The translations under genes and the position numbers were made by a program. From positions 137,842-201,841 of the forward strand of contig DHVZ01000100.1 of assembly GCA_002412925.1 (NCBI GenBank): a DNA stretch of 64,000 nt, read 5' to 3'. Shown in pieces: positions 23,010 through 31,097 of the stretch. Each line of letters opens with the position of its first letter. The stretch's first letter is position 1. The stretch comes from Anaerolineales bacterium UBA5195 (GTDB taxonomy: Bacteria > Chloroflexota > Anaerolineae > Anaerolineales > Villigracilaceae). Under the pieces are notes generated by a model. It worked only from the letters and a program-made list of their open reading frames with translations. It ran no database searches and was not told the origin of the DNA.

Positions 23010-24497
23010 TTACCGGAATACCGCGATTGTTTTTAAATCATAGAAATTGGCAACACAGCGATTGACCCAGTGCTTGGGGCTTGGATTTAGCTCTTTGAGG
23101 GATGTCGGGCTTTCGATACGGTTTAATATTATGTTCTCAACGTGATTGGCCTTGAACGCATGAATTTGTGCATCCCGATTATCCCACTCAATTGCGAATT
23201 TTTGATGGGTGGGAACCGTTGTCAGTTCTTTTTGGGCGGACATGAGCGGATAAAAAGCTGTAGCTCCAAGCAGTAATGAAACGATCAGGTTTATTACTGC
23301 ATATTTTGATACCGTTTTTTGGGGCAGGAACTGGTGAATAATCAATCCAAGCAGAATACCATCTAAAAAAAGAGCGCTTGTCATTACAAAGCGGGATGGG
23401 AATAGTGCGCGTGGCACGGGATAACCGAATCCTGCATAGACATAAACGCTGGGTGCTGTGGCGCACAGGATCAGGCCGTAGGCTATCAATGGAATGATAA
23501 TGATTAAGCTCAATAAGCGGGATGTTTTATAACGAGTTTCTGAATGATTTATCCGGCCAAAGAAATCTAGTGACAGCAGCATTGCAAGCCATAGCGTCAA
23601 AATAGTCGGAGTCGGCAAGGATTTGATGCTTAGCCAGATAAAGTCCCAACCAAAGCGAAGCGTGGAACCTGCCAGTTTTATTAATGCCGGGTGCTCCGGC
23701 ATGCTTGTCAGGCGAACTGTATTCCCTGGTGCGATGACTACGGCCACCAGGGATACAGAAGATGAAATGAACCCTGTGAGTAGCAAAGCCAAGTACCTTT
23801 GGCGGTTTTCACCGTGTACAAAAAGCCAGACTGCCGCCAGGGCAACTAACAGAGCGCCCATTTGTAGGGCAAGGGTTGTTTCGGAAAGGCCGCCAGACAG
23901 AAAAAATAAGCTGGCAACCAGAATAAGCGCTGGTATCAAAGAGCGCTGCTTGCGAGGTAATCCCGGTTTGCAGGCTTGGTTGATGATGAACCCTGCGCTA
24001 AAGGCGTAAAAGACCAGCGGGGCAAAGTATGTCACCATTCCCGAACGCCAAAAGACAGATTGATAACGGTCCGGCGCTTGCAAGATGGTTAGAAAAGCCA
24101 AAGCGAACGCGCCCAGCAGGCTGGAAAGCAAATGTCGGGGCAGATTAAATGCCGCTTTGATTTGGTTTATGAGGCTTGTCAGGCCAAGTACCCACAGAGC
24201 AATCATGGTAGCTGGCAAATAAGAAATTGCTTTTTGCCCGAACCATTCACTGATTCCAACCAGGATCATGGTGGTATAACGATTGGACCAGGTGTTATAC
24301 AAATTCAGGGTCGCGCTGAACAGGTTACTGGATGTTTTCAGGTATTGTGTGAAACAAAAATCGTCAGCCCAATAACGTGTAAATGTACCCATGTAAGCGT
24401 AAATCAGCAAAACGATCAGGGCGCTAATGGTAAAAAGCGTCAGGATAACTTCGCCAAAAATTCTTACCGTTTTCTCATGTTCGAACCAACGCTTCAT
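23010..24497 (-). CDS. DUF6056-type polytopic membrane protein, possible GT-C glycosyltransferase
   Basis: 495 aa with about eleven to twelve membrane segments. After the first segment comes RYWADDFCF; acidic pairs in the first outer loop are typical of GT-C enzymes and DUF6056 proteins, which often lie in glycan clusters. A second outer stretch (SPTSLKELNPSPKHWVNR) is at the C-terminus. First gene of the polysaccharide transcript. Assignment rests on topology and context, not on a known reaction. Confidence 0.7.
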   Translation of the reverse strand: MKRWFEHEKTVRIFGEVILTLFTISALIVLLIYAYMGTFTRYWADDFCFTQYLKTSSNLFSATLNLYNTWSNRYTTMILVGISEWFGQKAISYLPATMIALWVLGLTSLINQIKAAFNLPRHLLSSLLGAFALAFLTILQAPDRYQSVFWRSGMVTYFAPLVFYAFSAGFIINQACKPGLPRKQRSLIPALILVASLFFLSGGLSETTLALQMGALLVALAAVWLFVHGENRQRYLALLLTGFISSSVSLVAVVIAPGNTVRLTSMPEHPALIKLAGSTLRFGWDFIWLSIKSLPTPTILTLWLAMLLSLDFFGRINHSETRYKTSRLLSLIIIIPLIAYGLILCATAPSVYVYAGFGYPVPRALFPSRFVMTSALFLDGILLGLIIHQFLPQKTVSKYAVINLIVSLLLGATAFYPLMSAQKELTTVPTHQKFAIEWDNRDAQIHAFKANHVENIILNRIESPTSLKELNPSPKHWVNRCVANFYDLKTIAVFR

Positions 24498-25025
24498 AAA
24501 TATCCTGTTTGGTAATGCTTAAAGAAGGCTCAGTGTTCATGTGTGCAGCGTTTTGCGCAAACGAACGTACCACTTTCGTAATTTTGACAGTCCAAGCGGA
24601 GCCATCGTAGCGTAAAGTATGCGGTGGAACTCACCTAATCAATGCTGGGATTGTACCAAAAGGCTCGTCCGCAAGCGGTAAGCGCTGTGCCATACTGGCT
24701 ACCATCCAAATGGTAAAATGTATCGAGACAATGCGCCCGCCCAAAATGCGAGCTTTGTTTTTGCTCGAAAGCGGGCAAAATCATGGGGTAGATTCCATTC
24801 AATCCACAAGGCGGAAGGTTTCGTGGCCAAAATATACAGTGCTTGCCAGGTTTCTGGCCGCAGCATGGTAGCGGCAAACGTTTCTGGGATATACACCGCA
24901 GGAACCAAAGAACCAATTCATGGATGATGGTCACTCGTAAGGGGATAACATCCGCTGTATACATACAGATGTGACAACAGCTTGACCAAGCCCAACAATC
25001 TATCAGCGGGTTGGATGAGGGAAGC
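24498..25025. other. Gap without a confident gene; possible gene remnant on the minus strand
   Basis: A minus-strand frame at 24699-24908 encodes 69 residues (containing TKPSALWIEWNLPHDFARF and LAFWAGALSRYILPFGW) with protein-like composition, starting with TTG just after an in-frame stop and without a ribosome site. It looks like a decayed fragment, but I do not recognise the parent family. A CCAAAGAACCA motif is at about 24903. Nothing else is supported. Confidence 0.35.
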
Positions 25026-26582
25026 TTAGGATGCGTAAGGCTTGTTTACTTCTTCTAGTTTTGACTTTACTTCAGCGAGCATTTCTGCCGCGATTTCTTT
25101 GTGTGAAAGAGACAAATCATTTAGCTCTTCAGGGTCGGACTCGACATCGAATAACTGAACATGCTCATCCAGGCCAATCTCTTTGATTCTCTTGTCGCCG
25201 AGAATATACATCAGCTTATACCGGCCTTTAACCAGGATCACTGTAGCTTTTTCAATTGGGGCGTATTGTTCATTTTCAGGGGATTGCAAGACAAAGATGT
25301 TCCGGGCAGGATCCTGGCTGGTTGGGGCGTAAGGAGACAGGATTGTTCCTTCGGCCCATTCGGGGGTCTGATGCCCGGTGAGATGCGCCAGGGTGGGAAG
25401 CAAATCAATCGCGCTGGTGGGTGAGTGGATTGCCATGCCGGTTTTCCTGCCCGGTTCAAAGATGATAAGCGGAATTCGGATGAGCGGTTGGTACAAGGCG
25501 TTTGTACTGTGTTCGCTGATCCCGCGCTCAAACAACTCGCCATGATCAGTTGTAAACACCACCCAGGTATTCTCCAACAGGCCTGAAGCTTCCAGGTAAT
25601 TGAACAACCTGCCAAACTCCTTGTCCACATAGAGAATGAATTCGTCATAGGCAATCCGCATTTCCAACAACTCTTCGCGGGTTTCCCCTTCCGTAAAAAC
25701 CCACTCCGGTTTATCCACCGGCACAAACCCATCATTCTTGAACCGGTTATAAAACTCATGCGAGGTGTTAAATGGACCATGCGGGGGTAGGAAGTGAAAA
25801 TAACCCATAAAAGGCTGTGGAATAACGGGGAGCCGATTTCCAATCCAATCGATGGCATTTTCGAGGATGAACTCGCTGTCGGCAAAACCGGTGGAGGGAA
25901 TTCCACGCGGGAACTTGGCCTGGATATCTGCGGCTTTATTTTTCTCGAGAATTTCGTAAAGGTGCGAAAGGAATAAAGAATACGCATACCCTGCTTTTAT
26001 GTTTATGTTGCGCGTCCAACTAACTGAAGCGGTATCGATGTCTTTTCCAAAAAAAGTCTGGAGAAACCCGCTGAAAGATCGCAGGAAGAGCGACTTCCAG
26101 GGAACCAGTTCATCCAGTTCCTTAGCACATTGCTCCAGTAAAATGTTCGCCCAGCCATTATGGGTGTAGGCAATCCGATAATAATCCTGGAAAGCGCTAA
26201 AAAAGTTCCGGCTTACATAAGGATCAGCTACTACGGATTTGGATTGGAAGGCCCGGTGGGTCCAGGGAAGCGTGCCGGTCAGCAAGGAGGCTGTTCCTGG
26301 AGTGGTAAAACTGCCGCCAGCATAATGGTTATGAAAGACCACCGCCCGCTCAGCCAGCCTGGCCAGGTTCGGTGTGGTCTGACGGGCATAGCCATACATC
26401 GAAATATGGTAGGCAGAGAAAGCATCGAAAACGACGATGAGCACATTCTGTTGCCCGGCATTGGTCGTTTGCGGGATTCCAAACGCCTGCATGACGCGCG
26501 GAGCGGCCACACTTAAAGGAGCCAGGCCAGCCAATTTCAAGAAATCACGCCGATTCAAACGGGGTTTCATTTTTCCATCCAT
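25026..26582 (-). CDS. Tat-exported sulfatase-fold (alkaline-phosphatase superfamily) enzyme with Thr nucleophile
   Basis: 518 aa. A twin-arginine signal, NRRDFLKLAGLAPLSVAAP, starts at about residue 9. The catalytic domain has VLIVVFDAFSAYHISMYGYA and YAGGSFTTPGTASLLTG, where true sulfatases have Cys/Ser-x-Pro-x-Arg; here Thr occupies both the nucleophile and the Arg positions, as in phosphoethanolamine or lipoteichoic-acid type transferases. Further metal ligands appear in TTDHGELFERGISEHS. It is likely an exported phosphodiesterase or phosphotransferase acting on surface glycans. Its start overlaps the stop of the membrane-protein gene upstream (TAATG). Confidence 0.85.
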   Translation of the reverse strand: MDGKMKPRLNRRDFLKLAGLAPLSVAAPRVMQAFGIPQTTNAGQQNVLIVVFDAFSAYHISMYGYARQTTPNLARLAERAVVFHNHYAGGSFTTPGTASLLTGTLPWTHRAFQSKSVVADPYVSRNFFSAFQDYYRIAYTHNGWANILLEQCAKELDELVPWKSLFLRSFSGFLQTFFGKDIDTASVSWTRNINIKAGYAYSLFLSHLYEILEKNKAADIQAKFPRGIPSTGFADSEFILENAIDWIGNRLPVIPQPFMGYFHFLPPHGPFNTSHEFYNRFKNDGFVPVDKPEWVFTEGETREELLEMRIAYDEFILYVDKEFGRLFNYLEASGLLENTWVVFTTDHGELFERGISEHSTNALYQPLIRIPLIIFEPGRKTGMAIHSPTSAIDLLPTLAHLTGHQTPEWAEGTILSPYAPTSQDPARNIFVLQSPENEQYAPIEKATVILVKGRYKLMYILGDKRIKEIGLDEHVQLFDVESDPEELNDLSLSHKEIAAEMLAEVKSKLEEVNKPYAS

Positions 26583-27160
26583 TAAACGTTACGAATAAGG
26601 ACAATGACCAGCGCGACAAGGTCGAAAAACAGATAAAACCAGGTTAACAGCGTCAGTCGATCGACCAAACCTTGAAAGAAGCCATACCCTTTGTCAGATT
26701 GCAGGATTAACAGAGTTGGGATAAACGCCGACAGCCCGACCAGGGGCAGGAAAAATGCATAGATCAACCTGACCGGGTGCCCTGATAAAACGATAAAACG
26801 ATTCACATTCTCTGGCAGAGATAGTTCCCCCAGAAAATAGTACTGACTGAACATCGACCAGAGGGCCGTAACCAGAACCAGGGTGCCCACCAAAACAACT
26901 CGCCTGTCTTGAGCCCAATGCCTGGAAACCAGGAATCCAAGCAAAACAGCGACCACAAAAATAATCAGACTCTCGACAAAGGCAAAAATCAACCCGTAAG
27001 ACAACACCCCAATAGCATCCCACATATTCGTGCGTTCGGCCACCCAGGAGAGGTCGCGGAAAGCCAGCAGGATTGTCCACGCATGGAGCGGAAATGCGCA
27101 CATCAAGAAAAGGGACCAAAGTGTTTGCCTGGAGTACCAGGGAGATTTAGTAGTTTCCAA
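26582..27160 (-). CDS. Membrane protein of unknown function
   Basis: 192 aa with five likely membrane segments (about 12-32, 47-72, 83-105, 124-150 and 168-190) and short loops. I recognise no family. It is translationally coupled to the Tat-exported sulfatase-fold enzyme downstream, which suggests the two work together at the membrane. Confidence 0.7.
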   Translation of the reverse strand: METTKSPWYSRQTLWSLFLMCAFPLHAWTILLAFRDLSWVAERTNMWDAIGVLSYGLIFAFVESLIIFVVAVLLGFLVSRHWAQDRRVVLVGTLVLVTALWSMFSQYYFLGELSLPENVNRFIVLSGHPVRLIYAFFLPLVGLSAFIPTLLILQSDKGYGFFQGLVDRLTLLTWFYLFFDLVALVIVLIRNV

Positions 27161-27214
27161 AGTCTTTATCCTTTATTTACAGAGCGCCGCTGAGTGTTGA
27201 TTATATCAATACCT

Positions 27215-27265
27215 TTACAGTCCCCAAACGAACTCTCCTTGGTTCTTTGGCAATCTCATAAATAA
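27215..27265 (-). repeat. Intergenic repeat with CAAAGAACCA core, copy 3
   Basis: On the minus strand it reads ATGAGATTGCCAAAGAACCA, matching the 3' ends of the copies at 16306-16400 and 42325-42395. Found between glgC's terminator and the membrane-protein gene. Confidence 0.35.
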
Positions 27266-27322
27266 GACCTATTTTGAGTGTGCGCACGCGTAACAGAAAC
27301 TCCCAAAGGCCCATCTCCCTAC

Positions 27323-27363
27323 AAAAAAAGCCAGTTCGGGCCTCGCGGGCATCCCGAACTGGC
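27323..27363 (-). terminator. Intrinsic terminator of glgC
   Basis: On the minus strand GCCAGTTCGGG and CCCGAACTGGC form a perfect 11-bp stem followed by seven T. It lies 24 nt after the glgC stop. Confidence 0.9.
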
Positions 27364-27387
27364 ATCGTTTCAGATCAGAAGAGAAGC

Positions 27388-28650
27388 TTACTCAGGCGCG
27401 ATCCGCGTGTTCGGCAGGATGGTTGTATCTTTGGGAATGACAACAATACCATCCTGCACCACCCATGTCCCGGCATCCATTTCTGTCCCGCGCGGGAAGG
27501 GTTTGATGACCACCCCTGCGCCAATGCGCACATTTTTATCCAGGATCGCGCCCTCGATCACGCAGTTTGCACCGATGCCGATCGGCACCTCGGTGCTTTT
27601 GATGGAGGGAGTATTGTAATAATCTGCACCCATCAAAATGCTGTCCTTGATCTTGGTACCCGGACCGATTTGGGTTCGCAAACCAATCGTGGAATGTGTA
27701 ATCTGGGCTTTCTGGATGCGGCAGCCCTCGCAAAGCTGCACATTTTTCAGGACGCTGTCTTCCACCGATGAGCCTGGTAAGTTACGGGGGTTGGTGTAGA
27801 TAGGACGTTCTGGGTCAAAGAAATTGAAAGGTGAGTCAGGGCGGGTCAAGGCCAGGTTGGTCTCATAGAAAGAACGGATTGATCCAATATCCTGCCAGTA
27901 ATCGTCGAAAGCGTATCCATAGACTGCGTGTGTACGGATGGAATTGGGAATAACATCATGCCCAAAGTCATCATGATCGGGGAAATTGGTCAGCAAATCG
28001 AGCAGGACCGAGGTTTTGAACATGTAGATACCCATCGAAGCCAGGAAGGGGCGCTCCACGTCATCGCGGCTGACAAACTGCGCCTGCACCTTGGGATCCT
28101 TGGGTTTTTCAACAAACGCAGCAATCCGCCGATCTTCGGCCACCTTCAAGATTCCCAAGCTGGGGACTTCATCACGCGTGACCGGGTGGACGCCAACGGT
28201 GATATCGGCATCCCGGTCCCAATGGAATTTGGCCATGGCGGCGTAATCCATGCGGTAGAGATGATCGCCCGCGAGGATGATTACGTAGGCTGCGTCAGAG
28301 GCGATGATTTCGCGGATCTGCTTGCGAACGGCATCCGCTGTCCCTTGATACCAGTCCTCGCTCTGCAAGGTCTGTTCGGCCGCCAGGATCTGCACCCAGC
28401 CTGAATGGAATTTGTCGAACTGGTAGGTGCGTGTGATGTGGCGGTTCAAAGATACGGAGTGGAACTGCGTCAGCACGGCGATGCGATAAATCCCTGAGTT
28501 GATGCAGTTGCTGATCGGCACATCGATCAGGCGATATTTGCCAGCGATCGGCACGGCCGGTTTGGCGCGCAGCTTGGTCAACGGGTAAAGGCGAGTCCCA
28601 CGACCACCACCCAGGATAATGGCTAGGATATCTTCAGAAGCGGCTGGCAT
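27388..28650 (-). CDS. glgC: Glucose-1-phosphate adenylyltransferase
   Basis: 420 aa, the usual length. It makes ADP-glucose for glycogen synthesis. The nucleotide-binding start ILGGGRGTRLYPLTKLRAKP, the VPISNCINSGI segment, the AGDHLYRMDY catalytic region and the glucose-1-phosphate site FVEKPKD are clear, followed by a C-terminal left-handed beta-helix (IQKAQITHSTIGLRTQIGPG). AGGAGG lies 5 nt before the ATG. Monocistronic with its own terminator. Regulatory arginines at the N-terminus are not obvious beyond RGTRLYPL. Confidence 0.96.
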   Translation of the reverse strand: MPAASEDILAIILGGGRGTRLYPLTKLRAKPAVPIAGKYRLIDVPISNCINSGIYRIAVLTQFHSVSLNRHITRTYQFDKFHSGWVQILAAEQTLQSEDWYQGTADAVRKQIREIIASDAAYVIILAGDHLYRMDYAAMAKFHWDRDADITVGVHPVTRDEVPSLGILKVAEDRRIAAFVEKPKDPKVQAQFVSRDDVERPFLASMGIYMFKTSVLLDLLTNFPDHDDFGHDVIPNSIRTHAVYGYAFDDYWQDIGSIRSFYETNLALTRPDSPFNFFDPERPIYTNPRNLPGSSVEDSVLKNVQLCEGCRIQKAQITHSTIGLRTQIGPGTKIKDSILMGADYYNTPSIKSTEVPIGIGANCVIEGAILDKNVRIGAGVVIKPFPRGTEMDAGTWVVQDGIVVIPKDTTILPNTRIAPE

Positions 28651-28857
28651 AAATTCCTCCTGTGCATGAATGGAAAGATAATACTCCCTGAATGACAGCT
28701 TTACCAGTGATAAATTTCACAAAAAAGGCTGTCAAGTAGCTGAATATCTACAAAACAACTATCTCTATTATATAGGCAAGTGCTTAAGAAACAAACAAAA
28801 TTCTGCCGTGAAATGAAAAACCAGAAATTCAACTGATGGTGGACTTTTGCAGGTGGG

Positions 28858-28863
28858 TATAAT
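28858..28863 (+). promoter_or_regulatory. -10 box candidate for the response-regulator gene
   Basis: A perfect TATAAT 44 nt before the start at 28907. No convincing -35 box is present at the expected distance, as would fit an activator-dependent promoter. Confidence 0.4.
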
Positions 28864-28906
28864 GGATAAGTTGTCTGGTTTAAGCCAATTGAAAAGGATT
28901 CCCGCA

Positions 28907-29563
28907 ATGCAATCAAAAACTAAAAAAATTTCACTGGTACTGGCCGATGACCACCCCCTGGCGCTGGACGGCATTCGTCAGGCGTTGAACAATACAACTG
29001 ATCTGCAAATTATTGGCGAGGCTCAGAATGGCATTGAAGCGCAGCAACTGGTGGTTGAACTCCGCCCGCGCGTTTTGCTGCTTGATTTGAAAATGCCCGA
29101 TACTTCTCCTGTAGAAGTTGAAAAGTGGGTACGTGAAAATTATCCTGAAACGGCTACCCTGGTCTTGACCGGCCATGACCGCGATTTTTATCTGGCGGAA
29201 ATGATGGATGCCGGGGTTGTGGGGTATTTTTCAAAAAACGAACGGCTCAGTAACCTGATTTCTGCCATCCGTCGCGCCGCGCACGGTGAAACTCTATTCA
29301 CAAACGAACAAATTGACCGCGCGCGCTGTTGGCGCGAAAACGCAGGGCGCAAGTGGAAAAGCCTGACAAAACGCGAATGCGTAGTACTCAAACTGCTGGT
29401 ACAGGGGCTGGATAATGCCGCGCTTGCCTATTCAATAGATGTGACGGAAAGAACCGCAATTTATCACGTCACCAATATTCTCGAAAAATTAAAGGTCACT
29501 TCGCGCCAGGAAGCTGTAGCCTGGGCAGTCAAGCATATTCCCGAAATGACCGAAGACCTGTAA
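28907..29563 (+). CDS. NarL/LuxR-type response regulator
   Basis: 218 aa from the ATG at 28907 (AAGGA about 9 nt upstream); earlier ATGs would overlap the -10 box. The receiver domain has the acidic pair in LVLADDHPLAL, the phosphorylated Asp in LLLDLKMPD, Thr in LVLTGHD and Lys in GYFSKNERLS. The C-terminal LuxR helix-turn-helix is SLTKRECVVLKLLVQGLDN ... ILEKLKVTSRQEAV. It should bind DNA when phosphorylated by a HisKA_3-type kinase. Candidate target repeats lie right behind it, ahead of two secreted-protein genes. Confidence 0.93.
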   Translation: MQSKTKKISLVLADDHPLALDGIRQALNNTTDLQIIGEAQNGIEAQQLVVELRPRVLLLDLKMPDTSPVEVEKWVRENYPETATLVLTGHDRDFYLAEMMDAGVVGYFSKNERLSNLISAIRRAAHGETLFTNEQIDRARCWRENAGRKWKSLTKRECVVLKLLVQGLDNAALAYSIDVTERTAIYHVTNILEKLKVTSRQEAVAWAVKHIPEMTEDL

Positions 29564-29599
29564 TTTCTGACAGGTAAAAGACTGTAGTTTCTTACAGGT
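29556..29599 (+). promoter_or_regulatory. Repeated ACAGGT boxes upstream of a DUF2690 gene
   Basis: TTTCTGACAGGT (29564-29575) and TTTCTTACAGGT (29588-29599) are direct repeats 24 bp apart. The first also forms an inverted pair with ACCTGT at 29556-29561. They lie about 80-110 nt before the DUF2690 gene and could be sites for the adjacent response regulator; this is inference. Confidence 0.45.
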
Positions 29600-29677
29600 C
29601 ACAAGATCGCGCAAGGCAAGTAGGATTGGTTTGGTTCGGCAATCCCGTATCTAAATTCAATCAAGGAGAACAAAATC

Positions 29678-30133
29678 ATGAAAAGTCAGTTCCGTTTTGG
29701 TTTGCTCGTTGCTCTGGTGGCCCTGCTCTCTCTTGTACTGTCTCTGGCGGTGCAAGAAAGCGCCTTTGCAATGGGCAACCATGCATCATGTTCAGGTACA
29801 GGGTGCAACGGCAAATATGCTTCCAGCACTGGCTGCGATGGAGCAACAACTGTCAAAACTGCGTTTATACCTCGCGGGACAGTAGAACTCCGTAAATCGT
29901 CCACGTGCAGCACTTTTTGGGCGAGAACGACTAATACAGGAGGCGCATCTTACTACGTTAATGCAAGTCTGGCATACTATTATTTCACTAATTCTGGAGC
30001 CCCAATTGCGAATGGACAGGGCGTTTACAGTTACCAAAGATATGGCATCAGCGGTTTCAAGGCTTGCGGCGGGGTCGAAAACTTTATTCAAAACTGGCGA
30101 CTTGATGGCCCCAGTTCGCAATGTGCATATTAA
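29678..30133 (+). CDS. Secreted DUF2690-family protein
   Basis: 151 aa with a signal peptide (hydrophobic core about 8-27, cleavage likely after SAFA). The mature part is a small Cys-rich domain: CSGTGCNGKYASSTGCDG, then GTVELRKSSTCSTFWAR, the DUF2690 pattern. Six or so cysteines suggest disulfides outside the cell. CAAGGAGAA precedes the start. The family is found in Actinobacteria and some Chloroflexota; its function is not known. It sits with a response regulator and a second exported protein. Confidence 0.82.
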   Translation: MKSQFRFGLLVALVALLSLVLSLAVQESAFAMGNHASCSGTGCNGKYASSTGCDGATTVKTAFIPRGTVELRKSSTCSTFWARTTNTGGASYYVNASLAYYYFTNSGAPIANGQGVYSYQRYGISGFKACGGVENFIQNWRLDGPSSQCAY

Positions 30134-30165
30134 ACAAATTCCACTATGTTCAGGAGACTAAATTT

Positions 30166-30876
30166 ATGAAAAGCGTATCTATTAAATTTGGGTTTGTGCT
30201 GGCGACTGTCCTGGTTGTCGTTGGGCTGGTATTCGCTCTGAACCGGCAGAGTGTGGCGGCGACCAGCCCGGAAAAAATAAGTCAAATGGCTGAGAATAAC
30301 AACCTGACTGCGCCAACCCTGGCCCCGGTGTCAAAACCGGCAGATTCACAGGCAACGGTCAAATCTGTAAAAGGAATAGAAATTGAACTAAAAGGGATCG
30401 GCATGGATGGGGATCGATTCGGCGTTGATTTTTGTTTCACCCCTCCAAGTCAGGCGGATTGGCTGATTGGGTCTTCACCAGAAGATGTTACGTTGACAGT
30501 TGGCGATGTAACCATTCCATACAAAGGCTTTAACGTGCTTGATCCAAAAACGGATGGGGTGGACTATAAATCTGATCATTGCAGCCGGGCTTTTTTCCTG
30601 TTGGACAAAGAATATGACTTGAGCAACGTCACAATCACGATCAACCGGCTGGTCACATCTGTTCCCGAACAACCCGATTGCGCAAAAGTACAAGAAAGAT
30701 TAAACAAAAACAAGACCGGGATAGAGATTAAATGCAAAAGCGAGCCAGGCTCATTCGGATATGAAATCACAAAAAAGCCTGAAAAAGAAAGCGCAGACAA
30801 AATCGACAAGAAAATTCGGGATGCCTTTAGCGATATTTTTGAAGGCCCCTGGGTTTTTGAAACCGGAATAAAGTAG
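30166..30876 (+). CDS. Exported protein of unknown function
   Basis: 236 aa from the ATG at 30166 (AGGAG 9 nt upstream). The first 35 residues form a signal peptide or anchor (FVLATVLVVVGLVFAL). The central part (about 70-175: GIEIELKGIGMDGDRFGVDF, TLTVGDVTIPYKGFNV) alternates beta strands, like small DUF4352/Ig-like exported domains, and the C-terminus is charged. I do not recognise a family with certainty. It follows the DUF2690 gene by 32 nt and is probably co-transcribed with it. Confidence 0.7.
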   Translation: MKSVSIKFGFVLATVLVVVGLVFALNRQSVAATSPEKISQMAENNNLTAPTLAPVSKPADSQATVKSVKGIEIELKGIGMDGDRFGVDFCFTPPSQADWLIGSSPEDVTLTVGDVTIPYKGFNVLDPKTDGVDYKSDHCSRAFFLLDKEYDLSNVTITINRLVTSVPEQPDCAKVQERLNKNKTGIEIKCKSEPGSFGYEITKKPEKESADKIDKKIRDAFSDIFEGPWVFETGIK

Positions 30877-30894
30877 TAATCCGTTACCAGCCGC

Positions 30895-30931
30895 AACAAA
30901 AACACCATCCCTTTAGGATGGTGTTTTTGTT
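30895..30931 (+). terminator. Bidirectional intrinsic terminator
   Basis: A 16-bp perfect inverted repeat (AACAAAAACACCATCC and its complement) with a T-rich right arm and an A-rich left arm. It serves the exported-protein gene on the plus strand and the tRNA-Leu on the minus strand. Confidence 0.88.
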
Positions 30932-30963
30932 ATAGTACCCAGCAGGGTAAGGTATAATTTCAG

Positions 30964-31045
30964 TGCCGAAGGAGGGACTTGAACCCTCATTCCTCACGGA
31001 ACACGAGTTTGAGTCGTGCGCGTCTGCCAATTCCGCCACTCCGGC
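30964..31045 (-). tRNA. tRNA-Leu, anticodon CAA
   Basis: The minus strand folds as a type II tRNA: acceptor GCCGGAG paired with CTTCGGC, D arm GGCGGAATTGGCAGACGC, anticodon stem CACGA/TCGTG around CTCAAAC (anticodon CAA), a variable arm TTCCGTGAGGAA and T arm GAGGGTTCAAGTCCCTC. The long variable arm and A discriminator fit leucine. The 3' CCA is not encoded. Confidence 0.95.
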
Positions 31046-31061
31046 AATTTTTGCAGGGCAA

Positions 31062-31089
31062 AGTATACCACTCCCAACCATAAGGTCAA
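31062..31089 (-). promoter_or_regulatory. Promoter of tRNA-Leu
   Basis: On the minus strand TTGACC (31084-31089) and TATACT (31062-31067) with 16-bp spacing, ending about 17 nt before the tRNA. Confidence 0.7.
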
Positions 31090-31097
31090 GATTTAAT

